A stretch of DNA of 64,000 nt, taken from assembly GCA_964641415.1 (NCBI GenBank), contig CAZXMW010000013.1:1-64000 (forward strand). Direction: 5' to 3'. Of this stretch, positions 1 to 6,504 are shown one piece after another (positions within the stretch are counted from its first letter, which is position 1; each line of letters begins with the position of its first letter). The stretch is from JAHECW01 sp964641415 (lineage in GTDB: Bacteria; Acidobacteriota; Thermoanaerobaculia; Thermoanaerobaculales; Sulfomarinibacteraceae). A program made the translations under genes and the position numbers. The notes beneath the pieces were generated by a model. It did not search any database, was not told the origin of the DNA, and saw only the letters and a list, made by a program, of their open reading frames with translations.

Positions 1-30
1 GCTACTCTAGTAAATGGCCAAACCCCAGCG

Positions 31-521
31 GTGGGCCAAGGCCCACCCTACGTCGGGCGCGCAGCCAGCAGGAAGGCCGCCGGCGCCCGAGCAGCGCGGT
101 CTGTGTTCCTCCGGCCCTCTCCGCACGACCGCGCTGCGCGGGCGACGCTGGGCTGCTCTCGCCGGCAGGCGAGGGCGGACCAGAAGGCCGGTGCGGTAGG
201 ACCGTTTCCGTATCCGTTTCCGAAGCCGTATCCGTATCCGAAGCCGTATCCGTGACCGTGACCGTAACCGTGACCGTAGCCGCATCCGTGCCCCCGGGCT
301 CGGTCTCGGGTTCGGATTCAGTTTCGGACTCGGACCCGGACTCGGGCGCGGATGCGGACGCTGGAGTCGCTGAGACGGGGCGGGCCAGAAGGCCGTTCTC
401 GTAGACCGGCACGTGGTCGTTCCGCTCAAGGTCGTGGACGGTGGGCCAAGGCCCACCCTACGTCGAGCGCTCGGCCAGCAGGCGAGGGCGGACCAGAAGG
501 CCGGTGCGGTAGGACCGAATC
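31..521. repeat. Duplicated intergenic block with GTGGGCC hairpin
   Basis: A block starting with the perfect palindrome GTGGGCC-AA-GGCCCAC lies at 31-46 and again at 441-456. In each copy it is followed by the same CCTACGTCG and GCCAGCAGG words, then by a common tail ending in GGTGCGGTAGGACCG (about 163-203 and 479-518). The second copy lacks roughly 90 bases that separate head and tail in the first. Each copy runs straight into a hexamer tract. No reading frame in this stretch looks like a real gene, so it is taken as a dispersed intergenic repeat. Function is unknown. Confidence 0.7.
200..358. repeat. Degenerate hexanucleotide tandem repeat tract 1
   Basis: About 26 consecutive hexamers of the form NNNCCG (TTTCCG, TATCCG, AAGCCG, TGACCG, TAACCG and similar), changing phase near 290 to CGGNNN units. 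Every frame therefore reads as a dipeptide-like repeat, which explains the long open frames here; none has other gene features. Three fixed and three variable bases per unit is a replication-slippage pattern with substitution on top. Confidence 0.8.
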
Positions 522-588
522 CGAACCCGTAACCGTCTCCGTCTCCGTTTCCGTAGCCGTTGCCGAAGCCGCATCTGTTTCCGTAGCC
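518..588. repeat. Degenerate hexanucleotide tandem repeat tract 2
   Basis: About twelve NNNCCG hexamers of the same type as tract 1, following the second copy of the intergenic block. The tract ends directly at the PHO box of the glycosyltransferase gene, so it forms the upstream flank of that promoter. Confidence 0.75.
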
Positions 589-605
589 CTTCACATGGTC
601 TTCAC
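589..605 (+). promoter_or_regulatory. PHO box upstream of the GT4 glycosyltransferase
   Basis: Two perfect CTTCAC units 11 bases apart (589-594 and 600-605, spacer ATGGT). This matches the 11-bp direct-repeat architecture bound by PhoB/PhoP-type regulators and the other boxes in this window. It overlaps a possible ATG at 595, which argues that the gene starts at 628 instead. Confidence 0.7.
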
Positions 606-627
606 CGCCGCGACCGAGACTCCGCCG

Positions 628-1653
628 ATGCGCATCTCGCTGGTTACCGATGCCTGGCTGCCTCAGATCAACGGCGTCACCACCACCCTGACCCGCTGCC
701 GGGACGAGCTCGTCTCGCGGGGCCACGAGATCGACGTCATTTCGCCCGATCTGTTCCGAAACGTCCCGTGCCCGCGCTACCCGTCGATCCGGCTCGCGGT
801 GTGGCCCGGCGGCAGGGTCGGCCGGCTGCTCGAAGCCCACCGGCCCGGGGCCGTCCACATCGCCACGGAGGGCCCGCTCGGCATCGCCGCCCGTCTCCAC
901 TGCGGCCGGCGGAAGCTGCCGTTCACCACCGCGTTCCACACCCGCTTCCCGGAGTACCTCCGGGTCTATGCCGGCGTCCCCGAACAATGGAGCTACCGCG
1001 CGCTCCACTGGTTTCACGACGCCGCGGTCCGCACCCTGGTGCCCACCGAAAGCCTCAAACTTGAGCTCGAGGCGCAGGGCTTCGAGCACCTCGTGCGCTG
1101 GATGCGCGGCGTCGACACCGAGCTCTTCCAACCCCGGGAGGGCAACCTCTACGAGCTCGACCGTCCGATCTTCCTCTATGCCGGCCGGGTGGCAGCCGAG
1201 AAGAACATCGAGGCCTTTCTCGGCCTCGACCTGCTGGGGTCGAAGGTCGTGGTCGGCGACGGGCCGGCCCGCGCAAGGCTCGAGGCGGCTCATCCCGAGG
1301 TCCACTGGGCCGGGATGCGGGTCGGCGAGGACCTCGCGCGCCACTACGCCGGCGCTGACGTCTTCGTCTTTCCGTCGAAGACCGACACCTTCGGCGTGGT
1401 CATGCTCGAGGCCTTCGCCAGCGGACTGCCGGTCGCGGCCTACCCCGTGACCGGGCCCGTCGACGTGGTCGAGCACGGCGTCACCGGGATCCTCGACGAC
1501 GATCTCGCAGCCGCCTGTCGGCGGGCTCTCGAGCTCGACCCGACGGTGTGCCGGGACCACGCGCTCGAGCTGTCCTGGGCGCGCTGCGCGGGGATGCTGC
1601 TCGACAACCTGGCGGTGATCGACCGCGACCGCGGCTCAGAACGAGAGCTGTAA
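628..1653 (+). CDS. GT4-family glycosyltransferase (likely lipid glycosyltransferase)
   Basis: A 341-residue GT-B fold enzyme of family GT4, related to GDP-mannose-dependent alpha-mannosyltransferases and to diacylglycerol glycosyltransferases. Visible features are the N-terminal VTDAWLPQINGV loop (6-17), FHTRFPEY (103-110), the sugar-nucleotide domain start LYAGRVAAEKNIE (183-195) and the donor-site TFGVVMLEAFASGLPV motif (254-269). There is no signal peptide, so it acts on the cytoplasmic side of the membrane. An ATG at 595 is in frame but lies inside the PHO box, so the start is set at 628; no Shine-Dalgarno is seen and the box ends only 22 bases upstream, suggesting a leaderless mRNA. Phosphate control and the neighbouring GT21, GT28 and PAP2 genes suggest glycolipid synthesis during phosphate limitation. 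Donor and acceptor cannot be read from sequence. Its 3' end overlaps the converging beta-barrel gene by 18 bases. Confidence 0.85.
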   Translation: MRISLVTDAWLPQINGVTTTLTRCRDELVSRGHEIDVISPDLFRNVPCPRYPSIRLAVWPGGRVGRLLEAHRPGAVHIATEGPLGIAARLHCGRRKLPFTTAFHTRFPEYLRVYAGVPEQWSYRALHWFHDAAVRTLVPTESLKLELEAQGFEHLVRWMRGVDTELFQPREGNLYELDRPIFLYAGRVAAEKNIEAFLGLDLLGSKVVVGDGPARARLEAAHPEVHWAGMRVGEDLARHYAGADVFVFPSKTDTFGVVMLEAFASGLPVAAYPVTGPVDVVEHGVTGILDDDLAAACRRALELDPTVCRDHALELSWARCAGMLLDNLAVIDRDRGSEREL

Positions 1654-2844
1654 CACGAGCTGGGCGCGGCGGTCGGTGTCCCGGGCCGGGTCCCGCCAGT
1701 CGCGCTGGTCGACGTCGAGCATGAGGATATTGTTGCGACCGAGGCCGTAGCCGACGGCGAGGAAGGAGTAGCGAAAGCTGTGATCGCGCCCGTTCTCGGC
1801 GACCCGCTCGAAGTCGTCCCACCCGCCGATCAGCCGCCACTCGTGGCGCGGCCCGAGCCGCCACTCGGCGAACACCGACCAGCCGGAGAAGTCCATCGCC
1901 TCGGACGGATCGTCGGGCTCGACCCAGCTGCCGCGCTGGTTGCCCTCGCCCTCGACAACCTGGGCGGTCACGGTCCCGTGGAGAAACTGATAGGAGACGA
2001 AGGCGTTGAGGGTCTTCCAGGTCGGGGCATCGCCGGCGGTGTCCTCGACATTGCCGTCGCCGTGAATGACGAGGCCCGCCACCTGCAGCCCCTTGACCAT
2101 GTCGGGCAACGGCCGCCAGGTCAGCCGCGCCTCCACGGTCTTGTCGACGTTGCGCTCGTCGCCGTGGTAGCCGGAGCCGTTGTACAGCCCGACCGCCACG
2201 CTGCCGTGTCGGGCGCCGTACTTGTTGCCGGCGTAGCTGAGGTACTCGCCTCCCATGTCGGCGCCGAGACCGCTGGCCAAGGTGACGCCGAAGTCTGCGG
2301 AGTTGAAGATCCCCGAACGCTCCATGAACATGGGGCCGCGCATCCGATACAGATTGATGTGCTCTTCGAAGTCGAGCCACACCATGTGGACGATGCCGAG
2401 CTCGAGATTGGGTTCGTTGAACACGCCGACGTCCCGCCAGTGGAACTTGGCGAGCGCGTACTTGAGCCGCACCTCCATGTCGCCCCGGCCCTGTCCCTCG
2501 AGGTCCTGGGCGGTCACGGTCCCGTGGAGAAACTGATAGGAGACGAAGGCGTTGAGGGTCTTCCAGGTCGGGGCATCGCCGGCGGTGTCCTCGACATTGC
2601 CGTCGCCGTGAATGACGAGGCCCGCCACCTGCAGCCCCTTGACCATGTCGGGCAACGGCCGCCAGGTCAGCCGCGCCTCCACGGTCTTGTCGACGTTGCG
2701 CTCGTCGCCGTGGTAGCCGGAGCCGTTGTACAGCCCGACCGCCACGCTGCCGTGTCGGGCGCCGTACTTGTTGCCGGCGTAGCTGAGGGAGTCGCCTCCC
2801 ATGTCGGCGCCGAGACCGCTGGCGAGACATAGGGTCCACCGCAT
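1636..2844 (-). CDS. Outer-membrane beta-barrel (porin-like) protein with internal duplication
   Basis: A 402-residue protein made of alternating amphipathic strands rich in aromatic and glycine residues and ending in LVLQLSF; the terminal Phe is typical of barrels inserted by BamA. It resembles porins, but no family is firmly recognised. Residues 8-114 and 190-296 are the same sequence apart from two substitutions (DS versus EY). The start has a good GGAGGGGG site, but the protein begins MRWTLCLA and enters the repeat at once, with no complete signal peptide. Either a tandem duplication replaced the true N-terminus, or the assembly joined two copies wrongly; as it stands the first copy would probably not be exported. 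A three-unit PHO box lies 103-130 bases upstream, so it may be a phosphate-starvation porin. Not certain to be functional. Confidence 0.65.
   Translation of the reverse strand: MRWTLCLASGLGADMGGDSLSYAGNKYGARHGSVAVGLYNGSGYHGDERNVDKTVEARLTWRPLPDMVKGLQVAGLVIHGDGNVEDTAGDAPTWKTLNAFVSYQFLHGTVTAQDLEGQGRGDMEVRLKYALAKFHWRDVGVFNEPNLELGIVHMVWLDFEEHINLYRMRGPMFMERSGIFNSADFGVTLASGLGADMGGEYLSYAGNKYGARHGSVAVGLYNGSGYHGDERNVDKTVEARLTWRPLPDMVKGLQVAGLVIHGDGNVEDTAGDAPTWKTLNAFVSYQFLHGTVTAQVVEGEGNQRGSWVEPDDPSEAMDFSGWSVFAEWRLGPRHEWRLIGGWDDFERVAENGRDHSFRYSFLAVGYGLGRNNILMLDVDQRDWRDPARDTDRRAQLVLQLSF
1959..2277 (-). repeat. 319-bp intragenic repeat, copy B
   Basis: Matches copy A at 2505-2823 at 317 of 319 positions (period 546 bp). 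The two mismatches are at 2243/2789 and 2245/2791; both change an amino acid in the barrel protein. Confidence 0.9.
2505..2823 (-). repeat. 319-bp intragenic repeat, copy A
   Basis: The copy nearest the start codon. It runs to eight codons from the ATG, where a natural gene would carry its signal peptide. Near identity with copy B implies a very recent duplication or an assembly artefact. Confidence 0.9.
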
Positions 2845-2946
2845 CCTGCCCCCTCCTTCACGACAGACGGCCCTGATCCGGCCTGCGGACCACCCATTGT
2901 CCAGGGGTCGCCCGGCGAGCCGGCCGGATCCGGCACAGACTCAGAT

Positions 2947-2974
2947 GTTAAGCTGGAGTGAAGATGGTGTAAAG
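2947..2974 (-). promoter_or_regulatory. PHO box upstream of the beta-barrel gene
   Basis: On the minus strand three units CTTTAC, CTTCAC, CTTAAC are spaced exactly 11 bases apart (plus-strand hexamers at 2969, 2958 and 2947). It lies 103 bases upstream of the ATG at 2844, in the same orientation as the gene. Confidence 0.65.
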
Positions 2975-2985
2975 CCGACCCGGCG

Positions 2986-4149
2986 CTACGTCGGCCCACC
3001 GGAATCGTGCGCCGATCGCCGATCTCGGGGCTCGAGCAGGGTGCGCCGACCGACCCGGTAGCGGGTGCCGCGCCAGGCCACCGACGAGCTGATGAAGGGC
3101 ACCGGCCACAGGGCGCCGACCGCGAGACCGCGGAGGACCTCGAGCGGGGGGTAGGCGAACGCGCTGCGGCGCACGCCGAGCGCGCGCTCCGACTCGAAGG
3201 CCGCCGCCGACATCAGCAGCACCGTCATCCCGGCCATGCCCACCGACAGGGGTCCGGGATCGACGAGCAGCAGCGCCACCGCCGGCGGCACCGGGTTGGT
3301 GAGGATCTCGCCGGCGTAGGCCAGGGGATGGATCCGGCGGCGGATCCGGGCCCAGCGCAGGTGGCGACCGGCAAAGCCGCGCACGCTGAGCCGGCCGAGC
3401 ACGTTGTCCACCGGTCGCGGGCAGACCACCACCCTGAGCCCGAGGGCCCGGACCTCCTCGCCGCACACCTGGTCCTCGGCGAGAAAGCGGCCGAGCCGCG
3501 CGAAGCCGCCGATGCGCTCGAGGTCGGACCGGCGCAGCAGCATGGACTTGCCGACCGCACAGACCCGGCCGAGGACACCGCTGACGGTGGCGACTCCGCC
3601 CATGACGAAGGTGTTGAGCTGGAGGCTCTCGAGGGCGCCGCCGAGGCCCCGACCCCCGGTGCCGCGGATGAACGAGGTCACCAGCCCGACCTCCGGACGG
3701 CCCAGGTGGGCCATCATGTCGGACAGCATGTCCGGCATCACCATGACGTTGGAGTCGGAGATCAGCAGGTGCTTGAACCGAGCCCTCGGCAGCATGTTGG
3801 CCAGGTTGTTGACCTTGCGGTTGAGCCCGATGTCGGATCCGCCGGCGATGAAATGGACCGGGATCTCGGGATGGCGGTCGGCGACCCGGCGGGCCACCCG
3901 CAAGGCCTCATCGGCGGGGTCCTGGACCCCGAACACGATCTCGTACTCGGGGTAGTCGAGATCGAAGAAGGACTCGAGGTTGGTCTCGAGCTCGGCATCC
4001 ACCCCCTTGAGGGGCTTGAGAATGCTGACCGGAGGCTGCTCGTCGGTCGGTCCCGACACCGACCGCAGCTGCCGTCGCTGGCTGAGGTGCATGGTCACCA
4101 CGAGCACCCAGCCGGCCACGATCATCACGACCAGCAGAAGTGACACCAT
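2986..4149 (-). CDS. GT21-family glycosyltransferase (ceramide glucosyltransferase/HpnI-like)
   Basis: A 387-residue membrane glycosyltransferase with one N-terminal transmembrane helix (1-22) and C-terminal hydrophobic segments (about 288-318 and 340-357). It has the GT21 pattern: SILKPLKGVD (42-51), DSN (132-134) as the DXD-like site, ED (225-226) and the (Q/R)XXRW motif RHLRW at 262-266. The family uses UDP-sugars and lipid acceptors (ceramide, hopanoid or, in rhizobia, diacylglycerol under phosphate stress). An HpnI role in bacteriohopanetetrol glucosamine synthesis is possible, but no hopanoid genes are near. With a PHO box 23 bases upstream and other lipid genes beside it, glycosylation of diacylglycerol during phosphate starvation is the preferred inference. 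No Shine-Dalgarno is visible; a GACAAT -10-like element lies just upstream of the ATG, so the mRNA may be leaderless. Confidence 0.85.
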   Translation of the reverse strand: MVSLLLVVMIVAGWVLVVTMHLSQRRQLRSVSGPTDEQPPVSILKPLKGVDAELETNLESFFDLDYPEYEIVFGVQDPADEALRVARRVADRHPEIPVHFIAGGSDIGLNRKVNNLANMLPRARFKHLLISDSNVMVMPDMLSDMMAHLGRPEVGLVTSFIRGTGGRGLGGALESLQLNTFVMGGVATVSGVLGRVCAVGKSMLLRRSDLERIGGFARLGRFLAEDQVCGEEVRALGLRVVVCPRPVDNVLGRLSVRGFAGRHLRWARIRRRIHPLAYAGEILTNPVPPAVALLLVDPGPLSVGMAGMTVLLMSAAAFESERALGVRRSAFAYPPLEVLRGLAVGALWPVPFISSSVAWRGTRYRVGRRTLLEPRDRRSAHDSGGPT

Positions 4150-4172
4150 CGGTCAATTGTCGCCCACCGACG

Positions 4173-4200
4173 GTGAAGACGCCGTGAAGTCGAGGCAAAG
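4173..4200 (-). promoter_or_regulatory. PHO box between divergent glycosyltransferase genes
   Basis: Minus-strand units CTTTGC, CTTCAC, CTTCAC with an 11-base period (plus-strand hexamers at 4195, 4184, 4173). It faces the GT21 gene, whose ATG at 4149 lies 23 bases downstream. The divergent GT28 gene starts at 4262 on the other side and may also respond, although the orientation is reversed for it. Confidence 0.7.
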
Positions 4201-4261
4201 AGCCGGTGGAGGGCCCTTTTCATTTCGCCCGCGACGCCGCACACTCGGCCGCGGAGCCGAG

Positions 4262-5521
4262 ATGGACGCACCGACCTCGAGTTGCGCATGTCCGCCGCTG
4301 GTGGCGGCCGTCACCATGGGGTACGGCCACCTCCGGGCGGCGGCGGCGTTGGCTGATCATTGGCGCGTGCCGGTCACCCTCGCCGACCGGCCGCCCCTGG
4401 TCTCGCCCCTCGAGCGGCGGGTCTGGACCGTCGCCCGGCGCGGCTACCACGATCTCTCCCGATGGTCCCAGGGCCGGCTGCGGGGGTCGGTCTTCGAGCC
4501 CATGCTCGAGCGGATCACCGCCATCGACCCGGACACCGGCCTCGGCGCCGGCCTGCCGGTTCGTCTGCTCGACGTCCTGATTCGCCTCGGTCTCGGTCGA
4601 CGATTGGGTCGAGAGCTCGACCGTCGGGGCGCGGCGCTGGTCGCGACCTTCTACGCAAACGCCATTGCCGCCGCCCATCACGGAACAGCGCCGGTCGCCC
4701 TGGTCGTCACCGACAGCGACATCCACCGGATCTGGGCCCCGCGAGACCCGGCCCGAAGCCGGATCGACTATCTGGCCCCGACCGACGCCGCCGTCCGCCG
4801 GCTGGCAGGCTACGGGGTGCCCGCCGAGCGGATTTACCTGACCGGCTTTCCGCTGCCCGGCGAGCTGGTCGGCTCGCCAGCTTTGGAGCGCCTCGACGAC
4901 AACCTCGCGGCCCGCCGGCGCAGGCTCGCCGGCGGTTCCGGTCCCAAAGACGGCGCACTGCGTCTCGTCTTCACCGTCGGCGGCGCCGGCGCCCACGTCG
5001 GGACCGGCCGGCAGCTGCTCGTGGAGCTCGCCGAAGAGCTTCGTCTGGGGCGGCTGAGACTGGTGCTGGCAGCCGGCTGCCACGACGAGATCGCGCGCCG
5101 ATTCCGGCGCTGGCGGCGGACGCTCGGCCTCGACGAGCTGCCGCCGAGCCGCCTCGAGATCCTCCATTCGCGGGACTTCACCGAGATGTACCGTCGGTTC
5201 AACGCCGCACTGGCGAACGCCGACGTGCTGTGGACCAAACCGAGCGAGATGGTCTTCTACGGCGCGCTCGGGCTGCCGCTGGTGCTCGAGCCGGCGATCG
5301 GCGACCACGAGGCCCGCAACCGCGATATGGCCCTGGCGGCCGGGGTGGCTTGCGACCGACCGCGTCCGGGCGAGCTCGGCCCGTGGGTCGCGCGCCAGCT
5401 CGCCGACGGCTGGTTCGCGCGGGCCGCGGAGCTCGGTCGACAGCGGCTCGAAGCTCGCGGCACCCACAATGTCGCGGCCTGGGTTTCAAGGAAACTTAAC
5501 AGCGGGTTCACCCGGCACTGA
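4262..5521 (+). CDS. GT28/MGDG-synthase-like glycosyltransferase
   Basis: A 419-residue GT-B protein with an N-terminal GYGHLRAAAALADH loop (about 19-32), the hallmark of MGDG synthases, processive diacylglycerol glucosyltransferases and MurG. A C-terminal donor domain carries WTKPSEMVFYGALGLPLVLEPAIGDHE, equivalent to the family's KPGG...E region but with PSE instead of PGG. There is no signal peptide; the protein is expected to sit peripherally on the inner membrane and move a hexose from a nucleotide sugar to diacylglycerol. The open frame extends upstream through the PHO box; ATG 4262 is chosen because homology begins shortly after it. It is divergent from the GT21 gene and followed 45 bases later by a PAP2 phosphatase that could supply diacylglycerol. 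The lipid-substrate assignment is an inference. Confidence 0.75.
   Translation: MDAPTSSCACPPLVAAVTMGYGHLRAAAALADHWRVPVTLADRPPLVSPLERRVWTVARRGYHDLSRWSQGRLRGSVFEPMLERITAIDPDTGLGAGLPVRLLDVLIRLGLGRRLGRELDRRGAALVATFYANAIAAAHHGTAPVALVVTDSDIHRIWAPRDPARSRIDYLAPTDAAVRRLAGYGVPAERIYLTGFPLPGELVGSPALERLDDNLAARRRRLAGGSGPKDGALRLVFTVGGAGAHVGTGRQLLVELAEELRLGRLRLVLAAGCHDEIARRFRRWRRTLGLDELPPSRLEILHSRDFTEMYRRFNAALANADVLWTKPSEMVFYGALGLPLVLEPAIGDHEARNRDMALAAGVACDRPRPGELGPWVARQLADGWFARAAELGRQRLEARGTHNVAAWVSRKLNSGFTRH
5484..5511 (+). promoter_or_regulatory. PHO box upstream of the PAP2 phosphatase
   Basis: Units TTTCAA, CTTAAC and GTTCAC at 5484, 5495 and 5506, again with an exact 11-base period. It overlaps the last codons of the GT28 gene and lies 55 bases before the PAP2 ATG. 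Confidence 0.6.
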
Positions 5522-5566
5522 CCCTCCCTTCGACAGGGCTTTACCGAACCGGTCCATTATCGGCTC

Positions 5567-6121
5567 ATGACGACCCACGCTGAACCCGCGCTCGGCCACA
5601 TTCAACCGCTCGGACGGATTCAACACCTCCAGGCAGTGGAGCACGGGCTCTCGTGCGTCCTCGCCGAAGCTGTGGCGAGCCGGAGCCTCGTGCTGCTGCT
5701 CGTCGCCACGTCGAGATTCGGCAACTGGGCCCTGTCGACGTCGGCAGCGTTGCTTCTGCTCGCCGTCCACGGACCGCGGGTCTTCGGTGTCTTCCTGGCC
5801 GCCACTCTGGCCGCGGTCGCGCTCCAGTGCGGTGTCAAACGGCTGTGCCGCCGGACCCGCCCGTGCCACCGCCCCGGCGGTCCGCCCCAGCGGGCGCCGA
5901 TCCCCGACCGCGGCAGCTTCCCGTCGGGTCACACCCTGCACGCGGTGCTCGCGGCAGCGGTCATGATTGTGCTGGTTCCAGCCGCGTCGCCGTTCTACAT
6001 CGTGGTCGCGGGTCTGATGGCTGCATCCCGGGTCGTGCTCGGAGTCCACTACCCCACGGACGTTCTCGCCGGCGGAGTGATCGGCGGTCTGTTCGCGGTG
6101 GTCGTGCTCGCGCTCGTGTGA
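5567..6121 (+). CDS. PAP2-family lipid phosphatase
   Basis: A 184-residue integral membrane phosphatase with the complete three-part PAP2 signature: K-X6-RP (K91 to P99), PSGH (119-122) and SR-X5-H-X3-D (S154, H161, D165). Several hydrophobic helices frame the motifs, with the active site expected on the periplasmic face. The family dephosphorylates phosphatidate, phosphatidylglycerophosphate or undecaprenyl pyrophosphate. Its own PHO box and the three adjacent glycosyltransferase genes favour production of diacylglycerol and release of phosphate for lipid remodelling; undecaprenyl pyrophosphate recycling is the main alternative. The start ATG 5567 lacks a clear ribosome-binding site. Confidence 0.85.
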   Translation: MTTHAEPALGHIQPLGRIQHLQAVEHGLSCVLAEAVASRSLVLLLVATSRFGNWALSTSAALLLLAVHGPRVFGVFLAATLAAVALQCGVKRLCRRTRPCHRPGGPPQRAPIPDRGSFPSGHTLHAVLAAAVMIVLVPAASPFYIVVAGLMAASRVVLGVHYPTDVLAGGVIGGLFAVVVLALV

Positions 6122-6177
6122 GCGCCAGGCTCGGGCCGGCGGATCGATGCGACGAGTCTCGATGGAGGGCGATCACC

Positions 6178-6378
6178 GTGTCCCAGGTCAAGGCAGTCAG
6201 CGACCCGCCGGCAGTCGTCGACAACCCGTCCCGGATCGACGACCGGTCGGAGGCGATGGTCCTCCGCCTGGTGATGGCCCCGCCGGTGCTCGCAGCCCTG
6301 GCCAGCGTCGCGCCGGTGCCCCGCCCGCTGCCGACCGAAGGATCGCGACCAGGATCGCCGAACATGCCGAGAGGCTGA
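6178..6378 (+). CDS. Small hypothetical protein
   Basis: A 66-codon frame starting at GTG 6178 with a good GGAGGG site eight bases upstream, in the otherwise empty gap between the PAP2 and PiT genes. Third codon positions are mostly G or C in the first half, as in neighbouring genes. The product has one moderately hydrophobic stretch (MAPPVLAALASVAPV) and a Pro-rich tail. No family is recognised; it could be a chance frame or a remnant. Confidence 0.3.
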   Translation: MSQVKAVSDPPAVVDNPSRIDDRSEAMVLRLVMAPPVLAALASVAPVPRPLPTEGSRPGSPNMPRG

Positions 6379-6504
6379 CCCGGATCGGGATCGTCAGGCC
6401 GACCGTTTGAGTTTCACCCGCCGCTGTATTACCGTGTCTGCGGTTGTGCGCCGGCGGGCGGACCGGATCACATGGGCGTTGATCATGTCGACCGAGGGGT
6501 CAAG

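Noticed and set aside
7..1560. Long minus-strand open frame over the GT4 gene and hexamer tracts
   Set aside because: It is a high-GC shadow of the GT4 gene joined to a frame kept open by the repeats.
6405..6430. Single TTTCAC upstream of the PiT gene as a PHO box
   Set aside because: No second unit at 11 bases on either side.
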